Notes: generated by a model from the letters alone, not told the origin. Positions 9,373 through 18,095 are shown, counted from the stretch's first letter. The stretch: DNA of 64,000 bases from Bacilli bacterium (GCA_900770925.1 CAAGLY010000017.1:1-64000); one strand, 5' to 3'. Translations and numbers: made by a program.

Positions 9373-10776
9373 ATGAAAAAGAGTTTATTACTTTTGCTGG
9401 GTGCAGGACTTTTACTATCCGGATGCGGATTACAGAAGGACTGGAATTCCCTGCTTGATCATAGCAGTATTCAGAACTATAGCTCCTACACCGGAATTGC
9501 TTTAGCACCAAGTAACAGCAATAAAGCAAAGGGGAGCAAGCGCGCTTATGCGGGAGAGATAATCGGAAATAATCGGTCGGCAGATGAGTCAAACATTCTT
9601 GTTGGCCGTAAAGCAGATGGTAGTTTTGAGGAAATTGAATTTTCCGACGCTAATGGCAAGAATATCGGACATCCGAAGATTGATTCGTTCCGAATCATCA
9701 AGCAATATGCCCGGAACTATTATACATCGGATTTTAATATTCTCTGATTTGATAAAACACAAAAGTTCAATAGTAATTTTGCTCTTATAAATATTCCGGT
9801 TGAGAATCATCATAAACAGAATGAAGAACATATTTCGCTTGCTGGTGATTATGAGACCTATGATGAGTCTCAATATCTTTTAGACTTTAGAACTGGATTA
9901 ATTTATGCATATCACAAGTCAATCTGTAGGGCATCAACTGATTATTTATATGGTTACAATACTAGATTAACAATTAAGGATAATCAGCTAGTCGAAGAAA
10001 GATTTGATAATTTTTCGAAAATAGGTAGGCCTGACTTCTGTGATAATTATGGCAATTGCCTATTCTCTGGCAATAACAAAGAGGAAGGTCGGTGCTATAT
10101 TCTGGAAAAGGGTTCTAACGAAATCAGTATTTATAATTCTGCTTCTATTGATGTAGGTGGCCGGATATATGCTAAGAAAGACGATAACAGTGACTACGAA
10201 CTGATTGGCTCAGAAGGAAAACAGAGTTCTGCCTTTTTCATTTCTAAGAATAGTTGTTTAACATTGGCCTATTCTTCCGAGAACGAAGAATCTTATTACA
10301 TTTATAGCTCAGCTTTACCCTTATATTCTTATTTCCAATTATCTGAAGAGGAAGATAAGTACGGACTTAATATTAATGGTTTTTTATTGAATGTTCGTTA
10401 TTCTTCTGATGGAACTTATTCGGTAGAAGGAGTCCGTTCCAATAAAAAATGGGATGATCCTTGGCAGAAACTTTTAAGCAATCAATTTGGATATGATCAA
10501 AACGCGTGCCTTTCCGGAACAAAAATGTATTTCCTCTCCGATAACAAAGTCATTACCTTTGATGTCTTAACTGCCCAATTCGAGGAGCTTGCTTCTTTAG
10601 GAGATAGTTTAATCATTACTCAGTTCTATAGGGATCCGATAGGAAGACTTCTCTTTGATGGAACGAATACCAAGTTAGAAACCGTTCGTGGCGAAGTTCT
10701 TCCTGATGGAACAATTTCCTTCGACGTTCAGGAACTGAACTATTCTGTTCAGGTCTACTATCCGATCAATAAATAG
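9373..10776 (+). pseudogene. Lipoprotein gene with in-frame TGA
   Basis: One continuous frame of 468 codons interrupted only by TGA at 9745-9747. It opens with a lipoprotein signal (MKKSLLLLLGAGLLLSGCG, lipobox LSGC), so the product would be anchored outside the membrane. The frame stays open from 9748 to the stop at 10774-10776, about 340 codons, which strongly suggests one ancestral gene rather than two. The remainder is beta-rich with many Tyr, Asn and Ser. Codon use (AAT, TTA, ATA, AGA) is more AT-rich than in neighbouring genes, a hint of separate origin. TGA is a genuine stop elsewhere in this window, so I read this as a nonsense mutation, with readthrough or sequence error as alternatives. 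Family not recognised. Confidence 0.65.
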
Positions 10777-10807
10777 TTACTGTTCTTTGTTTTCTACTTG
10801 ATTCTAG

Positions 10808-10836
10808 GAGAGGATCAAATGTGGCTCCTCTCTTTT
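10808..10836 (+). terminator. Probable terminator after the lipoprotein gene
   Basis: GAGAGGA pairs with TCCTCTC and is followed by TTTT. The loop is fairly large, so this is a weaker call. Confidence 0.5.
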
Positions 10837-10895
10837 AGCGTAAATAATATTGATATTCTCTTAATAATACAATAAAATTGTATTTGGTGGAGAAA

Positions 10896-11489
10896 ATGAT
10901 ATACACAGTTGACCAATTATTAGAGAAATACTCGGATTATCATAATCCGATGGACAAGATTAAACGGCTCAATCGGCAAGGAAAGATATTCCGCCTGATT
11001 AAGGGTATATATGTGGACGATAAGAACGAGGATCCGCTTGTCCTAGCCACTTCTGTCTATGCCCCCTCTTATATCAGTTTTGAGTATGCAAGGATGTATC
11101 ATGGACTGATACCGGAGAGAGTGGTCAGGATTACCTGTGCCACCTGGGGAAGAGGAAAGATCAAGACCTATCAGACTCCTTTTGGCATCTATTCCTTCCG
11201 GGATGTTCCGGTGAAAGTGTTTCAGCTTGGAGTAACCAGGGTGAATAGAGGAGATAGGTTTTTCTATAGGGCATCTAAGGAAAAGGCACTCTGTGATAGG
11301 CTGTATATCAAACCGCCTGTCTATTCGGTAAAGCAGCTCCGTCAGCTTCTCTTTGAGGACAGGAGAATCGATGTAGATAGGTTTAATGAACTAAACAAGG
11401 ATGATCTCCTGACTCTTGCTCCTTATTACCGGAAACGGAATCTGATGTTTTTAAGGAAGAGGATAGAAAGGGGAAATGAGGATGAATAA
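10896..11489 (+). CDS. AbiEi-type antitoxin
   Basis: Antitoxin of a type IV (AbiE) toxin-antitoxin system; such proteins usually repress their own operon through an N-terminal winged helix. I start at the ATG at 10896 (MIYTVDQLL), preceded by GGTGGAG, rather than at an upstream TTG, giving 197 residues. The N-terminal DNA-binding part has the family pattern of a short helical unit followed by GKIFRLIKGIYV, then SVYAPSYISFEYA and a late ALCDRLY. The stop overlaps the start of the next gene by 14 bases, the usual antitoxin-before-toxin order. Confidence 0.8.
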   Translation: MIYTVDQLLEKYSDYHNPMDKIKRLNRQGKIFRLIKGIYVDDKNEDPLVLATSVYAPSYISFEYARMYHGLIPERVVRITCATWGRGKIKTYQTPFGIYSFRDVPVKVFQLGVTRVNRGDRFFYRASKEKALCDRLYIKPPVYSVKQLRQLLFEDRRIDVDRFNELNKDDLLTLAPYYRKRNLMFLRKRIERGNEDE

Positions 11490-12363
11490 CATTATCGAAG
11501 AAAGACTTATGAATTACAATACTTCCTCCTTGAGGAAGAAGGAAAACGCATTAAAGGAAATTATTCAGGACATTACTCTTTGTGGGCTTTCTAAAGGCCA
11601 CTTCTTTGATAAAGCGGCCTTTTATGGAGGGACGGCACTCAGAATTTTCTATAACCTTGACCGATTTTCTGAAGATCTCGATTTTGCACTTATTAAGGAA
11701 GATTCCCAATTTGAGCTTAGTGACTATTTTTCTTCTGTTATTAAAGAACTTCATTCTTTTGGTTTCAATAGGAATGTTGAGGAGAAAACAAAGTCCCATA
11801 GGTCGAATATCCAATCAGCTTTTGTTAAAGGAAACACGATAACACAAAGGCTGACAGTTTTCCCTGAATCGGAGGAAATCCGCAGAATTGTCCCTAATCA
11901 GGCCCTTAAAGTCAAATTCGAAGTAGATGTACATCCTGCACTAGGCGCAGATTATGAAGCCAAGTATTCTCTTTTTCCGTTCCCTTACCAAGTTAAAACC
12001 TTTGACCTCCCTTCTCTGTTTTCCGGTAAGCTTCATGCCATCATCTGTCGGAATTGGCAAAACCGTGTAAAAGGGCGCGATCTTTATGATTACCTCTTTT
12101 ACCTTGCAAAATCTGTTCCGTTTAATTTGAAGTATCTCAAAATGAAACTCGCCCAATCCGGTTTGATTCCTGCCGGAGCACCATTGACCCTGGATAGGGT
12201 GAAACATTTTTTGGCTGCGCGTTTCAATAAGATCGACTTTAAAATGGCTGTAGAGGATGTCAAACCATTTCTTTCTCATCCGGAAGCTCTGAACTGCTGG
12301 TCAAAGGAAATGTTTATTGCTGTTACTGAGAATCTGAAAACGGTAGACTTTGCTAACGGATAA
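11476..12363 (+). CDS. AbiEii-type nucleotidyltransferase toxin
   Basis: Toxin partner of the AbiEi protein, 295 residues. It carries the DUF1814/AbiEii nucleotidyltransferase signature: GGTALR at about residues 51-56, then FSEDLDFAL, where the paired Asp residues bind the metal. Family members block growth by modifying RNA or tRNA ends with nucleotides (established for related toxins such as MenT); the target here is unknown. A later GRDLYDYLFYL matches the second conserved block of the family. Start ATG at 11476 lies inside the antitoxin gene, so translation is coupled. Confidence 0.85.
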   Translation: MRMNNIIEERLMNYNTSSLRKKENALKEIIQDITLCGLSKGHFFDKAAFYGGTALRIFYNLDRFSEDLDFALIKEDSQFELSDYFSSVIKELHSFGFNRNVEEKTKSHRSNIQSAFVKGNTITQRLTVFPESEEIRRIVPNQALKVKFEVDVHPALGADYEAKYSLFPFPYQVKTFDLPSLFSGKLHAIICRNWQNRVKGRDLYDYLFYLAKSVPFNLKYLKMKLAQSGLIPAGAPLTLDRVKHFLAARFNKIDFKMAVEDVKPFLSHPEALNCWSKEMFIAVTENLKTVDFANG

Positions 12364-12419
12364 AAAATCAGTTTCCAGTTGAACTAAGGAAAACGATTTG
12401 ATAAAATTCTTTCCCGTAC

Positions 12420-12462
12420 AGACAGTTCGACGTTACCATCCTGTCTATAAACAAAACCAGGA
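12420..12462 (+). ncRNA. preQ1-I riboswitch
   Basis: Short aptamer in the leader of queT. P1 is formed by AGACAG and CTGTCT around a loop starting TTCG. The 3' tail ATAAACAAAACCAGG is A-rich and closely resembles the tail of the well-known Thermoanaerobacter preQ1-I aptamer (TTAACAAAACAAGG), whose last bases pair back into the loop to form the pseudoknot. A terminator lies 20 bases downstream. Both position and target (a queuosine precursor transporter) fit. Confidence 0.85.
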
Positions 12463-12481
12463 ACACAAAGATTACATTATG

Positions 12482-12517
12482 ATGCACTCTTTTGTCTCTG
12501 GAAGGAGTGCATTTTTT
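12482..12517 (+). terminator. Riboswitch-controlled terminator
   Basis: ATGCACTC pairs with GAGTGCAT and is followed by six T, between the preQ1 aptamer and the queT start. It implies that preQ1 controls transcription elongation into queT. Confidence 0.8.
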
Positions 12518-12547
12518 CATTCCTTCTTGGTAGAAACGGAGAAAATT

Positions 12548-13144
12548 ATGGAAGAGAAAGAAGTTACGGGACTAAAGACGAAAATCAAAAACTATTTTGC
12601 CTGCTTTAAATTAGATACGAGAAGCATTGCTTCTAATGCAATCATTGCAGCTAGGTATACTGCATTGACCTATGCGTTCTTCTTCTGCTCTTACGGACCT
12701 GTACAGGTCCGTATATCCGAATTCAGGGTATTATTAGTCTTTTTCAATCCAAACTATATCTACGGATTGACCATCGGATGTATCTTAAGCAACATCTATG
12801 CTCCCGCAAGGTCAAGCTTCTGTTCACCCCTTGATATTGCGATTGGAACTGCTGCCACAATCGTTGCTTTGTTCTTAATCTCTTGGTCCAGACATAGGTT
12901 TGTCGCAACCCTATTCCCAGCAATCACCAACGGACTTCTTCTTTCCTGGGAATTCACCTTCATCACGAATACCGAAGGAAATGCCGGCAGTGTTCTCTAT
13001 TGGACAAACTTCGGATTTGTTGCCTTAGGTGAAATCATTGCTGTCTCTGTTCTAGGCTATTGTGTATTTTATTTCCTAGGAAAAAAGAACAAAGGTTTTT
13101 TAAAACTGATCGGAGCAAAGCAGAACCTGAATTTTAAATGGTAG
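12548..13144 (+). CDS. queT: Queuosine precursor transporter (QueT family)
   Basis: Membrane S component of an energy-coupling-factor transporter that imports queuosine precursors such as preQ1. I start at ATG 12548 (MEEKEVTGLK), after GGAGAA; an ATG-less extension to 12398 would translate the riboswitch and terminator. About 198 residues with five to six hydrophobic segments. The family hallmark GPVQVRISEF is present, followed by a Met written AGG (family RISEALTVLP/RISEFM-like), then GLTIGCILSN and PLDIAIGTAAT. The ATPase and EcfT subunits are not in the window and would be shared. Confidence 0.9.
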   Translation: MEEKEVTGLKTKIKNYFACFKLDTRSIASNAIIAARYTALTYAFFFCSYGPVQVRISEFRVLLVFFNPNYIYGLTIGCILSNIYAPARSSFCSPLDIAIGTAATIVALFLISWSRHRFVATLFPAITNGLLLSWEFTFITNTEGNAGSVLYWTNFGFVALGEIIAVSVLGYCVFYFLGKKNKGFLKLIGAKQNLNFKW

Positions 13145-13256
13145 TCAATCTAAAATTCATGGACCGAAATTAAATACACAAAATAGATTTACTTGATTCC
13201 ACAAATTTTAAAGCAGACAACTTATCTGTTAACTTAGAATACGTTACTTATAAACT

Positions 13257-13286
13257 AGGAAGAGGTTCATTCCTCTTCCTTTTTTA
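13257..13286 (+). terminator. Intrinsic terminator after queT
   Basis: AGGAAGAGG, loop TTCATT, CCTCTTCCT, then a T run. Confidence 0.85.
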
Positions 13287-13303
13287 AATCGGTACAAGGA
13301 ACA

Positions 13304-13326
13304 AAAAAGACATCCATTAATGGATG
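13304..13326 (-). terminator. Terminator of the tRNA/membrane-protein unit
   Basis: On the minus strand CATCCATTAATGGATG folds on itself and is followed by TCTTTTTT. It overlaps the stop codon of the gene at 13317-13619. Confidence 0.75.
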
Positions 13327-13619
13327 CCCTTATTTTCGTTTTTCGGATTCTTGTGTGGATTCTTCCGCACATAATTAGAAGAAATCGCAGTTAGTGCTAC
13401 AGCAGCTAGGGTTAGAAACACGCTTACCCCACCGATAGTGGCTAACAGGATACTTGTCCTAGTAATCGGATTAGGAGAAGTCAGCCTAATTACTCCAGCT
13501 AGAAAAACGCCTAAGCTGATAAAAAAGACCAAGGAGAGAAGAGAAATGAATACTGTGCTCCCTTTTTTCGACAATCGGGCAATACCGAACCTGATCTTTG
13601 CAATGAGTTTACCAATCAT
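13317..13619 (-). CDS. Small two-TM membrane protein downstream of tRNAs
   Basis: A 100-residue hypothetical protein with two hydrophobic segments (about residues 22-45 and 55-80), a basic N-terminus and a charged Asn/Lys-rich tail. The ATG lies only ten bases after the encoded CCA of tRNA-Arg(CCG), with AAGGA between, so it is probably read from the tRNA transcript and released by tRNA 3' processing. No family is recognised. Confidence 0.55.
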   Translation of the reverse strand: MIGKLIAKIRFGIARLSKKGSTVFISLLSLVFFISLGVFLAGVIRLTSPNPITRTSILLATIGGVSVFLTLAAVALTAISSNYVRKNPHKNPKNENKGIH

Positions 13620-13629
13620 GTCCTTAGAA

Positions 13630-13706
13630 TGGTGTGCCCTAAGGGATTCGAACCCTTGGCCTCAAGCTTCGGAGGCTTGCGCTCTATCCAGCTGAGCTAA
13701 GGGCAC
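13630..13706 (-). tRNA. tRNA-Arg (anticodon CCG)
   Basis: A 77-base cloverleaf with encoded CCA. Acceptor GTGCCCT pairs with AGGGCAC, anticodon stem CAAGC/GCTTG surrounds loop CTCCGAA, so the anticodon is CCG and reads CGG. The D loop AGCTGGATA keeps A20, the classic arginine identity base. It serves as the internal contrast to the neighbouring CCU tRNA, and shows that CGG remains an arginine codon here. Confidence 0.95.
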
Positions 13707-13719
13707 TGAGAATAAAAAA

Positions 13720-13796
13720 TGGTGGCCGAGACGAGAATCGAACTCGTGACAAACCGCTTAGGAGACGGTTGCTCTACCATGCTGAGCTACCCGGCC
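13720..13796 (-). tRNA. tRNA with anticodon CCU, probably charged with Met
   Basis: A 77-base cloverleaf with encoded CCA: acceptor GGCCGGG/CTCGGCC (one G-U), anticodon stem ACCGT/GCGGT, loop CTCCTAA, hence anticodon CCU, the exact partner of AGG. A standard tool would call it tRNA-Arg. However, its D loop AGCATGGTA has U at position 20 rather than the A20 needed by most bacterial arginyl-tRNA synthetases, while G2-C71, C3-G70 and discriminator A73 match elements used by methionyl-tRNA synthetase. It retains C35, as expected if it descends from an arginine tRNA. With AGG at invariant Met positions throughout the window, I infer tRNA-Met(CCU). It is the first element of a unit with tRNA-Arg(CCG). 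Confidence 0.85.
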
Positions 13797-13933
13797 AGCC
13801 GATAGAAATTATACACCTAGGAACAGGAAAAGGAAACAAAAAATTATTTTTATCCCAGAATCACTAGCTTTTTCACACTTGGGAAGGAAAAAACTCCATT
13901 TCATGACCAATATTAAGTGAAGGAGGGTAGTCT

Positions 13934-15778
13934 ATGAAGTTTTCCTTGATCCCAGCTGTTGTGTTTTCAGTCCTTCTGCTTTCCTCATCCGGAGTGCAGA
14001 GTAAATATGAAGTTCCTTTTATTGATATCCCTGCCTGTAAAACGAATAGGATTACTTATAATAAGCAGGATACCTTAGAGAACCGTCTTCCTCATGATTT
14101 CTATTCCAATGCCCCAGCTGAAGGACATCTAGGAATCGGAGGGGAACATGCCCGCCCTTTAGAAAAGAAAATCGAGCCGATTTGGATCAACAGGCCAATA
14201 GATAAGGTTGATATCGGGATCGTCTTTGCTCAGAATATTGACTATCTTCCTAAGAATGATGAAAGGAAAGCGCTTGGTTTCTCTTTTGATTTCACGATTG
14301 ATGGTAAATCCTATGTGAAAACCTACCGGAAGGTAGTAAAAGACTTAACCAGCCTCTTTCATCAGAGGGGAAAGGAGGACGATAACCAGGATGACTCTGT
14401 CTTAAAGACAAGCTTCTTTCTCTGGAATGAGCGGACCATTAATCTCCGGATTGATTTAAACGGAAACACGATCTTCTTTCTTAATTCAGTCGACTTTTAT
14501 TACGGGGATCTTCCTAAATCAGTCTGGAAAGTCTACCTCCTTCCGAAAAACGAGGAAGACCGTTACGATATTGCTTTCAATAAAGATAACTGCCATAGGC
14601 GGGATGATGAATATACCATCAATATCGGAACAAAGGGAGAGTTCACCCTTTATTCCCCATACGGAAGCTTTTACGACAGACGTTATCTAGAAGAGTCTTT
14701 TGGAGTCCGGAAGTTTCCGGATGATGACTATGTCATTACCGATAACAATATAATTTCCGGCGGTTCCTATTTCGATGAATCCTATTTAGCACCGATCGGA
14801 ACAGAATATCTAGTTACTAGGCGAAGCTCATATATGGCCTACCAGGAAAACATTATGATCCATAGGATTGTCGGAGACAGAAAACCGCCGACTTTCTTCT
14901 TTCCCCACGGAAAGGAAATCAGAAGGAGCTATAGCAGTGACTTCACTTCCTCCGAAAGCTATGAAGGGGAAGTCCTGATCAGCGATAACAAAGACAGGGC
15001 GATTAAGACAAAACTAGTCAGGAAAGACAGAAGCCCTATTCCGGAAAAGACCTGCGATACCTTTGACTGTATCCTTTCTGCCTACGATAGGAGGCAGAAT
15101 GAAAGAAACGAGGAGGTGAAAGTCACTCTTTTTGATGATGTTCCTCCCTTTATCGAAAGGGACTATACGGATATCTATTTGGAAAAAGGAAACCAGATCA
15201 GCAAGAGAGACCTGCTTTCCTTTTTTCACATCGAGGATGAAATCGACGCTCATCCGACAAGGAAAGTAACTAAGGATACTTATTCCGGAAGGAAGGATAA
15301 GGCCGGAAACTATTCCTTTACGGTAGAAGGAAAGGATAAGGAGAACAATACAATAGAAAAGACAAGGCGGATCCATGTGAAGGAAAGTTTCGGGGAATAC
15401 TATTTAAAAAATAGTTTTATCAAAGCGATGGAAGAGGAAATACCGACAAAGGAGGAGATTGTCTCTAGGTTCATCCAGAGCGGAAGGATAGAAGATAAGT
15501 CTTATTCTTCCATCACCCAGATAGAAGGGGAGGAACTAAGTAATAGCCTTAAACCGGGGACTTATCAAAGGAAGCTACGCCTTTCTAGTCTAGGAGAGGA
15601 GGATGTTTTCTTTTTCTTCACCCTCACTGTTCAGGAAAAGGAAAAGAAAAGGGTGATGGAGGAAAAAGAGGAAGGATTCTTCGAAAAAATCATCTCTTTC
15701 TTTGTCAGAATCTTCCGTGCGATAGCCGATTTCTTTTCCTCCCTCTTCTCTAAAGGGGAAACATCTTCCCCTGCTTAA
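13934..15778 (+). CDS. Large secreted protein with Ig-like domain
   Basis: A 614-residue exported protein; the family is not recognised. It has an N-terminal signal (residues 1-23, SVLLLSSSGVQS), a long beta-rich body, and around residues 395-490 a bacterial Ig/cadherin-like unit: VPPFIERDYTDIYLEKG followed by DKAGNYSFTVEGKDKENN, the usual 'D-x-x-GN' strand pattern of extracellular adhesion modules. The C-terminus (about 575-600, FFEKIISFFVRIFRAIADFF) is an amphipathic hydrophobic helix that could anchor it to the membrane. Start is ATG 13934 after AAGGAGGG. It stands alone between tRNA genes. A structural surface role is inferred only from composition. Confidence 0.6.
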   Translation: MKFSLIPAVVFSVLLLSSSGVQSKYEVPFIDIPACKTNRITYNKQDTLENRLPHDFYSNAPAEGHLGIGGEHARPLEKKIEPIWINRPIDKVDIGIVFAQNIDYLPKNDERKALGFSFDFTIDGKSYVKTYRKVVKDLTSLFHQRGKEDDNQDDSVLKTSFFLWNERTINLRIDLNGNTIFFLNSVDFYYGDLPKSVWKVYLLPKNEEDRYDIAFNKDNCHRRDDEYTINIGTKGEFTLYSPYGSFYDRRYLEESFGVRKFPDDDYVITDNNIISGGSYFDESYLAPIGTEYLVTRRSSYMAYQENIMIHRIVGDRKPPTFFFPHGKEIRRSYSSDFTSSESYEGEVLISDNKDRAIKTKLVRKDRSPIPEKTCDTFDCILSAYDRRQNERNEEVKVTLFDDVPPFIERDYTDIYLEKGNQISKRDLLSFFHIEDEIDAHPTRKVTKDTYSGRKDKAGNYSFTVEGKDKENNTIEKTRRIHVKESFGEYYLKNSFIKAMEEEIPTKEEIVSRFIQSGRIEDKSYSSITQIEGEELSNSLKPGTYQRKLRLSSLGEEDVFFFFTLTVQEKEKKRVMEEKEEGFFEKIISFFVRIFRAIADFFSSLFSKGETSSPA

Positions 15779-15825
15779 AAATCAATTGCACTTTCTTTCT
15801 TCTTGGGGTATCATTATTTAGCTAT

Positions 15826-15908
15826 GCAGCTGTGGCGAAACTGGTAGACGCGCTAGATTCAGGTTCTAGTGGTTACCCATGGGGGTTCGAGTCCCCCCAG
15901 CTGCACCA
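15826..15908 (+). tRNA. tRNA-Leu (anticodon CAG)
   Basis: An 83-base class II tRNA with long variable arm and encoded CCA. Acceptor GCAGCTG/CAGCTGC, anticodon stem CTAGA/TCTAG, loop TTCAGGT, anticodon CAG reading CTG. Confidence 0.95.
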
Positions 15909-15922
15909 CTAAAGAATAATTG

Positions 15923-15943
15923 CCCGGAGAAATCCGGGTTTTT
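15923..15943 (+). terminator. Terminator after tRNA-Leu
   Basis: CCCGGA, loop GAAA, TCCGGG, then five T. Confidence 0.9.
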
Positions 15944-16023
15944 CTCTTCTTTCTTTTCTCTTTAAAGCTAGGAAAATAACCGAGTTTACGATAAAATAAA
16001 GAAAAACTGAAAGGAGAAGCAAA

Positions 16024-18081
16024 ATGATGGATGAACGTCTGAACCCTCTGTTTACCCCCTGGAAGATCGGAAATGTGGAAATCAAGAACCGCATTGTCAG
16101 GACCTCAAGGGGAGGAACCGATTTATTCGGCTGGAGGGAAATCAACCACTTCGATAAGGAAGGCGCAAAATTTCTGCTTGATAAGGCAGAACATGATGTC
16201 GGATTAATCCTTCCTGGCTGTCAGCCGGTCTATAACCCTAGGCTCGGTCAGTGGCTTTACCGGAAAAAGAGCAGGTTCAAGAAGGTAAAACCGTTCAGGG
16301 ATGAAATCCACAGCCATGGAGCAAAGCTCTTTATCCAGCTTACTGCAGGCTTTGGCCGTTCCTTCTGTGTTTCCGACAGGAGGGAGAAATTAGCTTCCAA
16401 TAAGGTGCTTAATGTTCTCTCTAAGCCGATCAGGAACTTCGATAAGATCTGTGCCACAGCCTCTCCTTCTCCTAACCGCTGGTCCGATAAGGTCCCTTCC
16501 CGTGCTCTGACAAAGAAGGAAATCGACCAGTTCATCTATGCATTTGCAAAGACCTCAAAGCTTCTTAAGGATAACGGAGTCGATGGTGTGGAAGTCCATG
16601 CAGTCCATGAAGGCTATAGGCTTGATCAGTTTACCCTGAACTATGTCAATAAACGGACAGACGAATACGGAGGAAGTTTAGAGAACCGTTACCGCTTCGC
16701 CATCGAGATTGTCAAAGCAATCAAGAAGGAATGCGGAGAAGATTTTCCTGTTTCCCTCCGTTATTCGGTCATTTCGAAGACCAAAGGATTCCGGGAAGGT
16801 GCTCTCCCTGGCGAAGAATACACGGAAGTCGGCCGTGATAGGGAAGAAAGCAAGGAGGCCATCAAGCTTCTTTCTGATGCCGGATATGATAGGTTCAACT
16901 GCGATAACGGAACCTATGATGCCTGGTACTGGGCTCATCCGCCGATCTATAGGCCGGAGAACTGCAACCTCAAGGATGTCGAAGAGATTAAGCACTACAC
17001 CACAAAACCGGTTGTCTGTGCCGGACGTCTTGATCCATATGCAGCTTCCTTGGCCATCAAGGAAGGTAAGCTAGACGGAGCCGGATTCGCCCGTCCCTTC
17101 TTAGCTGATCCGCATTGGGTGACGAAGAGGAAGGAAGGAGAGAGGGAGGAAATCCGTCCCTGCATCTGCTGCCATAACGGATGCTTCAATAGGGCACACT
17201 ATAAAGGACATGCTAATGATCAATCCTTGACCGATTCACTCCATAGGTCCCGCTGTGCAGTCAATGCAGAGACTAGGCAGACAACGAAGCACTATATTGC
17301 GAAGACAAAATCTCCGAAGAAAGTTGTCATCATTGGTGGCGGCATCGGCGGAAGGGAAGCGGCAAGAGTCTTAAAACTCCGCGGACATGAACCGGTCATC
17401 TATGAGAAGAGTAATCATCTCGGCGGTGTCTTTGTGGAAGCAGGCTCTGCTTCCTTTAAAGGAAAGCTTCGTGAATTGCTTGCCTGGTACGAGAAACAGA
17501 GGAAGGATAGGAATATCGAAATCCACCTCAATACGGAAGTTAAAGATGTTCACGAAATCAAAGCGGATCACTATATTATCGCAACAGGATCGACTCCGAA
17601 GTTCTTCAAATCCGTTCCTGGATTTGAAAAGGGAATTGAGGCTGTCGAATACCTGAAAGACAAGAAATGCGGTGACAATGTTGTCGTTGTCGGCGGTGGT
17701 CTCACTGGCTGTGAAATCGCATATGAGCTCTGCCTAGAAGGAAAGAAACCGACCATTGTCGAAAGGAAGGACGATTTAGTTGCTCAGACCGGTGTCTGTC
17801 TTGCTAACTCTTCCTACTTACGTGAATACTTCGCTTTACATAAGGTTCCTGTCTATCTTGAAACCAAGGTGAAGGAAATCAAGGATAAGGAAGTTATCTG
17901 CACCGGCAAGGACGGAAAGGATATTGTCTTACCATGCGACAGCGTGATTACTTCTGTCGGCTATAATCCTGCTCCGCTGATAAACAAGAGCAAGAAAGTC
18001 GACTTAGTCGGAGACTGCAACGGAATCGGAAATCTCCGCAATGTCATCTGGGGCGCATACGAAGCCGCTAGGAAGATCTAG
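16024..18081 (+). CDS. Old-yellow-enzyme-type flavin reductase (2,4-dienoyl-CoA reductase-like)
   Basis: An FMN/FAD/[4Fe-4S] NAD(P)H-dependent ene-reductase, 685 residues, in the group of FadH, BaiCD and trimethylamine dehydrogenase. The N-terminal TIM barrel starts with TPWKIGNVEIKNRIV and includes GVEVHAVHEGYRLDQFTLNYVN. A cluster motif CICCHNGCFN with a downstream Cys (CAVN) binds iron-sulfur at about residues 382-420. The FAD domain begins VVIIGGGIGG, and a second nucleotide fold begins VVVVGGGLTGCEIAYE. Many family Met residues are AGG, for example after IKNRIV (Met-Thr-Ser-Met-Gly-Gly pattern). The gene is 14 bases upstream of the aconitase X genes, so the reductase and dehydratase probably share a pathway; the substrate is unknown. 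Confidence 0.9.
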   Translation: MMDERLNPLFTPWKIGNVEIKNRIVRTSRGGTDLFGWREINHFDKEGAKFLLDKAEHDVGLILPGCQPVYNPRLGQWLYRKKSRFKKVKPFRDEIHSHGAKLFIQLTAGFGRSFCVSDRREKLASNKVLNVLSKPIRNFDKICATASPSPNRWSDKVPSRALTKKEIDQFIYAFAKTSKLLKDNGVDGVEVHAVHEGYRLDQFTLNYVNKRTDEYGGSLENRYRFAIEIVKAIKKECGEDFPVSLRYSVISKTKGFREGALPGEEYTEVGRDREESKEAIKLLSDAGYDRFNCDNGTYDAWYWAHPPIYRPENCNLKDVEEIKHYTTKPVVCAGRLDPYAASLAIKEGKLDGAGFARPFLADPHWVTKRKEGEREEIRPCICCHNGCFNRAHYKGHANDQSLTDSLHRSRCAVNAETRQTTKHYIAKTKSPKKVVIIGGGIGGREAARVLKLRGHEPVIYEKSNHLGGVFVEAGSASFKGKLRELLAWYEKQRKDRNIEIHLNTEVKDVHEIKADHYIIATGSTPKFFKSVPGFEKGIEAVEYLKDKKCGDNVVVVGGGLTGCEIAYELCLEGKKPTIVERKDDLVAQTGVCLANSSYLREYFALHKVPVYLETKVKEIKDKEVICTGKDGKDIVLPCDSVITSVGYNPAPLINKSKKVDLVGDCNGIGNLRNVIWGAYEAARKI

Positions 18082-18095
18082 GAAAGGAGAAGGAT

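Noticed and set aside
9745..9747. UGA decoded as Trp or selenocysteine
   Set aside because: UGA ends several overlapping genes here (26369, 32146, 47165, 48340, 62987), and no SECIS-like hairpin or conserved Cys/Sec site is apparent.
12398..12547. N-terminal extension of queT beginning at 12398
   Set aside because: It would translate the preQ1 aptamer and the terminator; ATG 12548 has its own ribosome binding site and matches the family start.
13720..13796. Plain tRNA-Arg(CCU)
   Set aside because: It lacks A20, and AGG aligns with Met rather than Arg in all conserved motifs checked.
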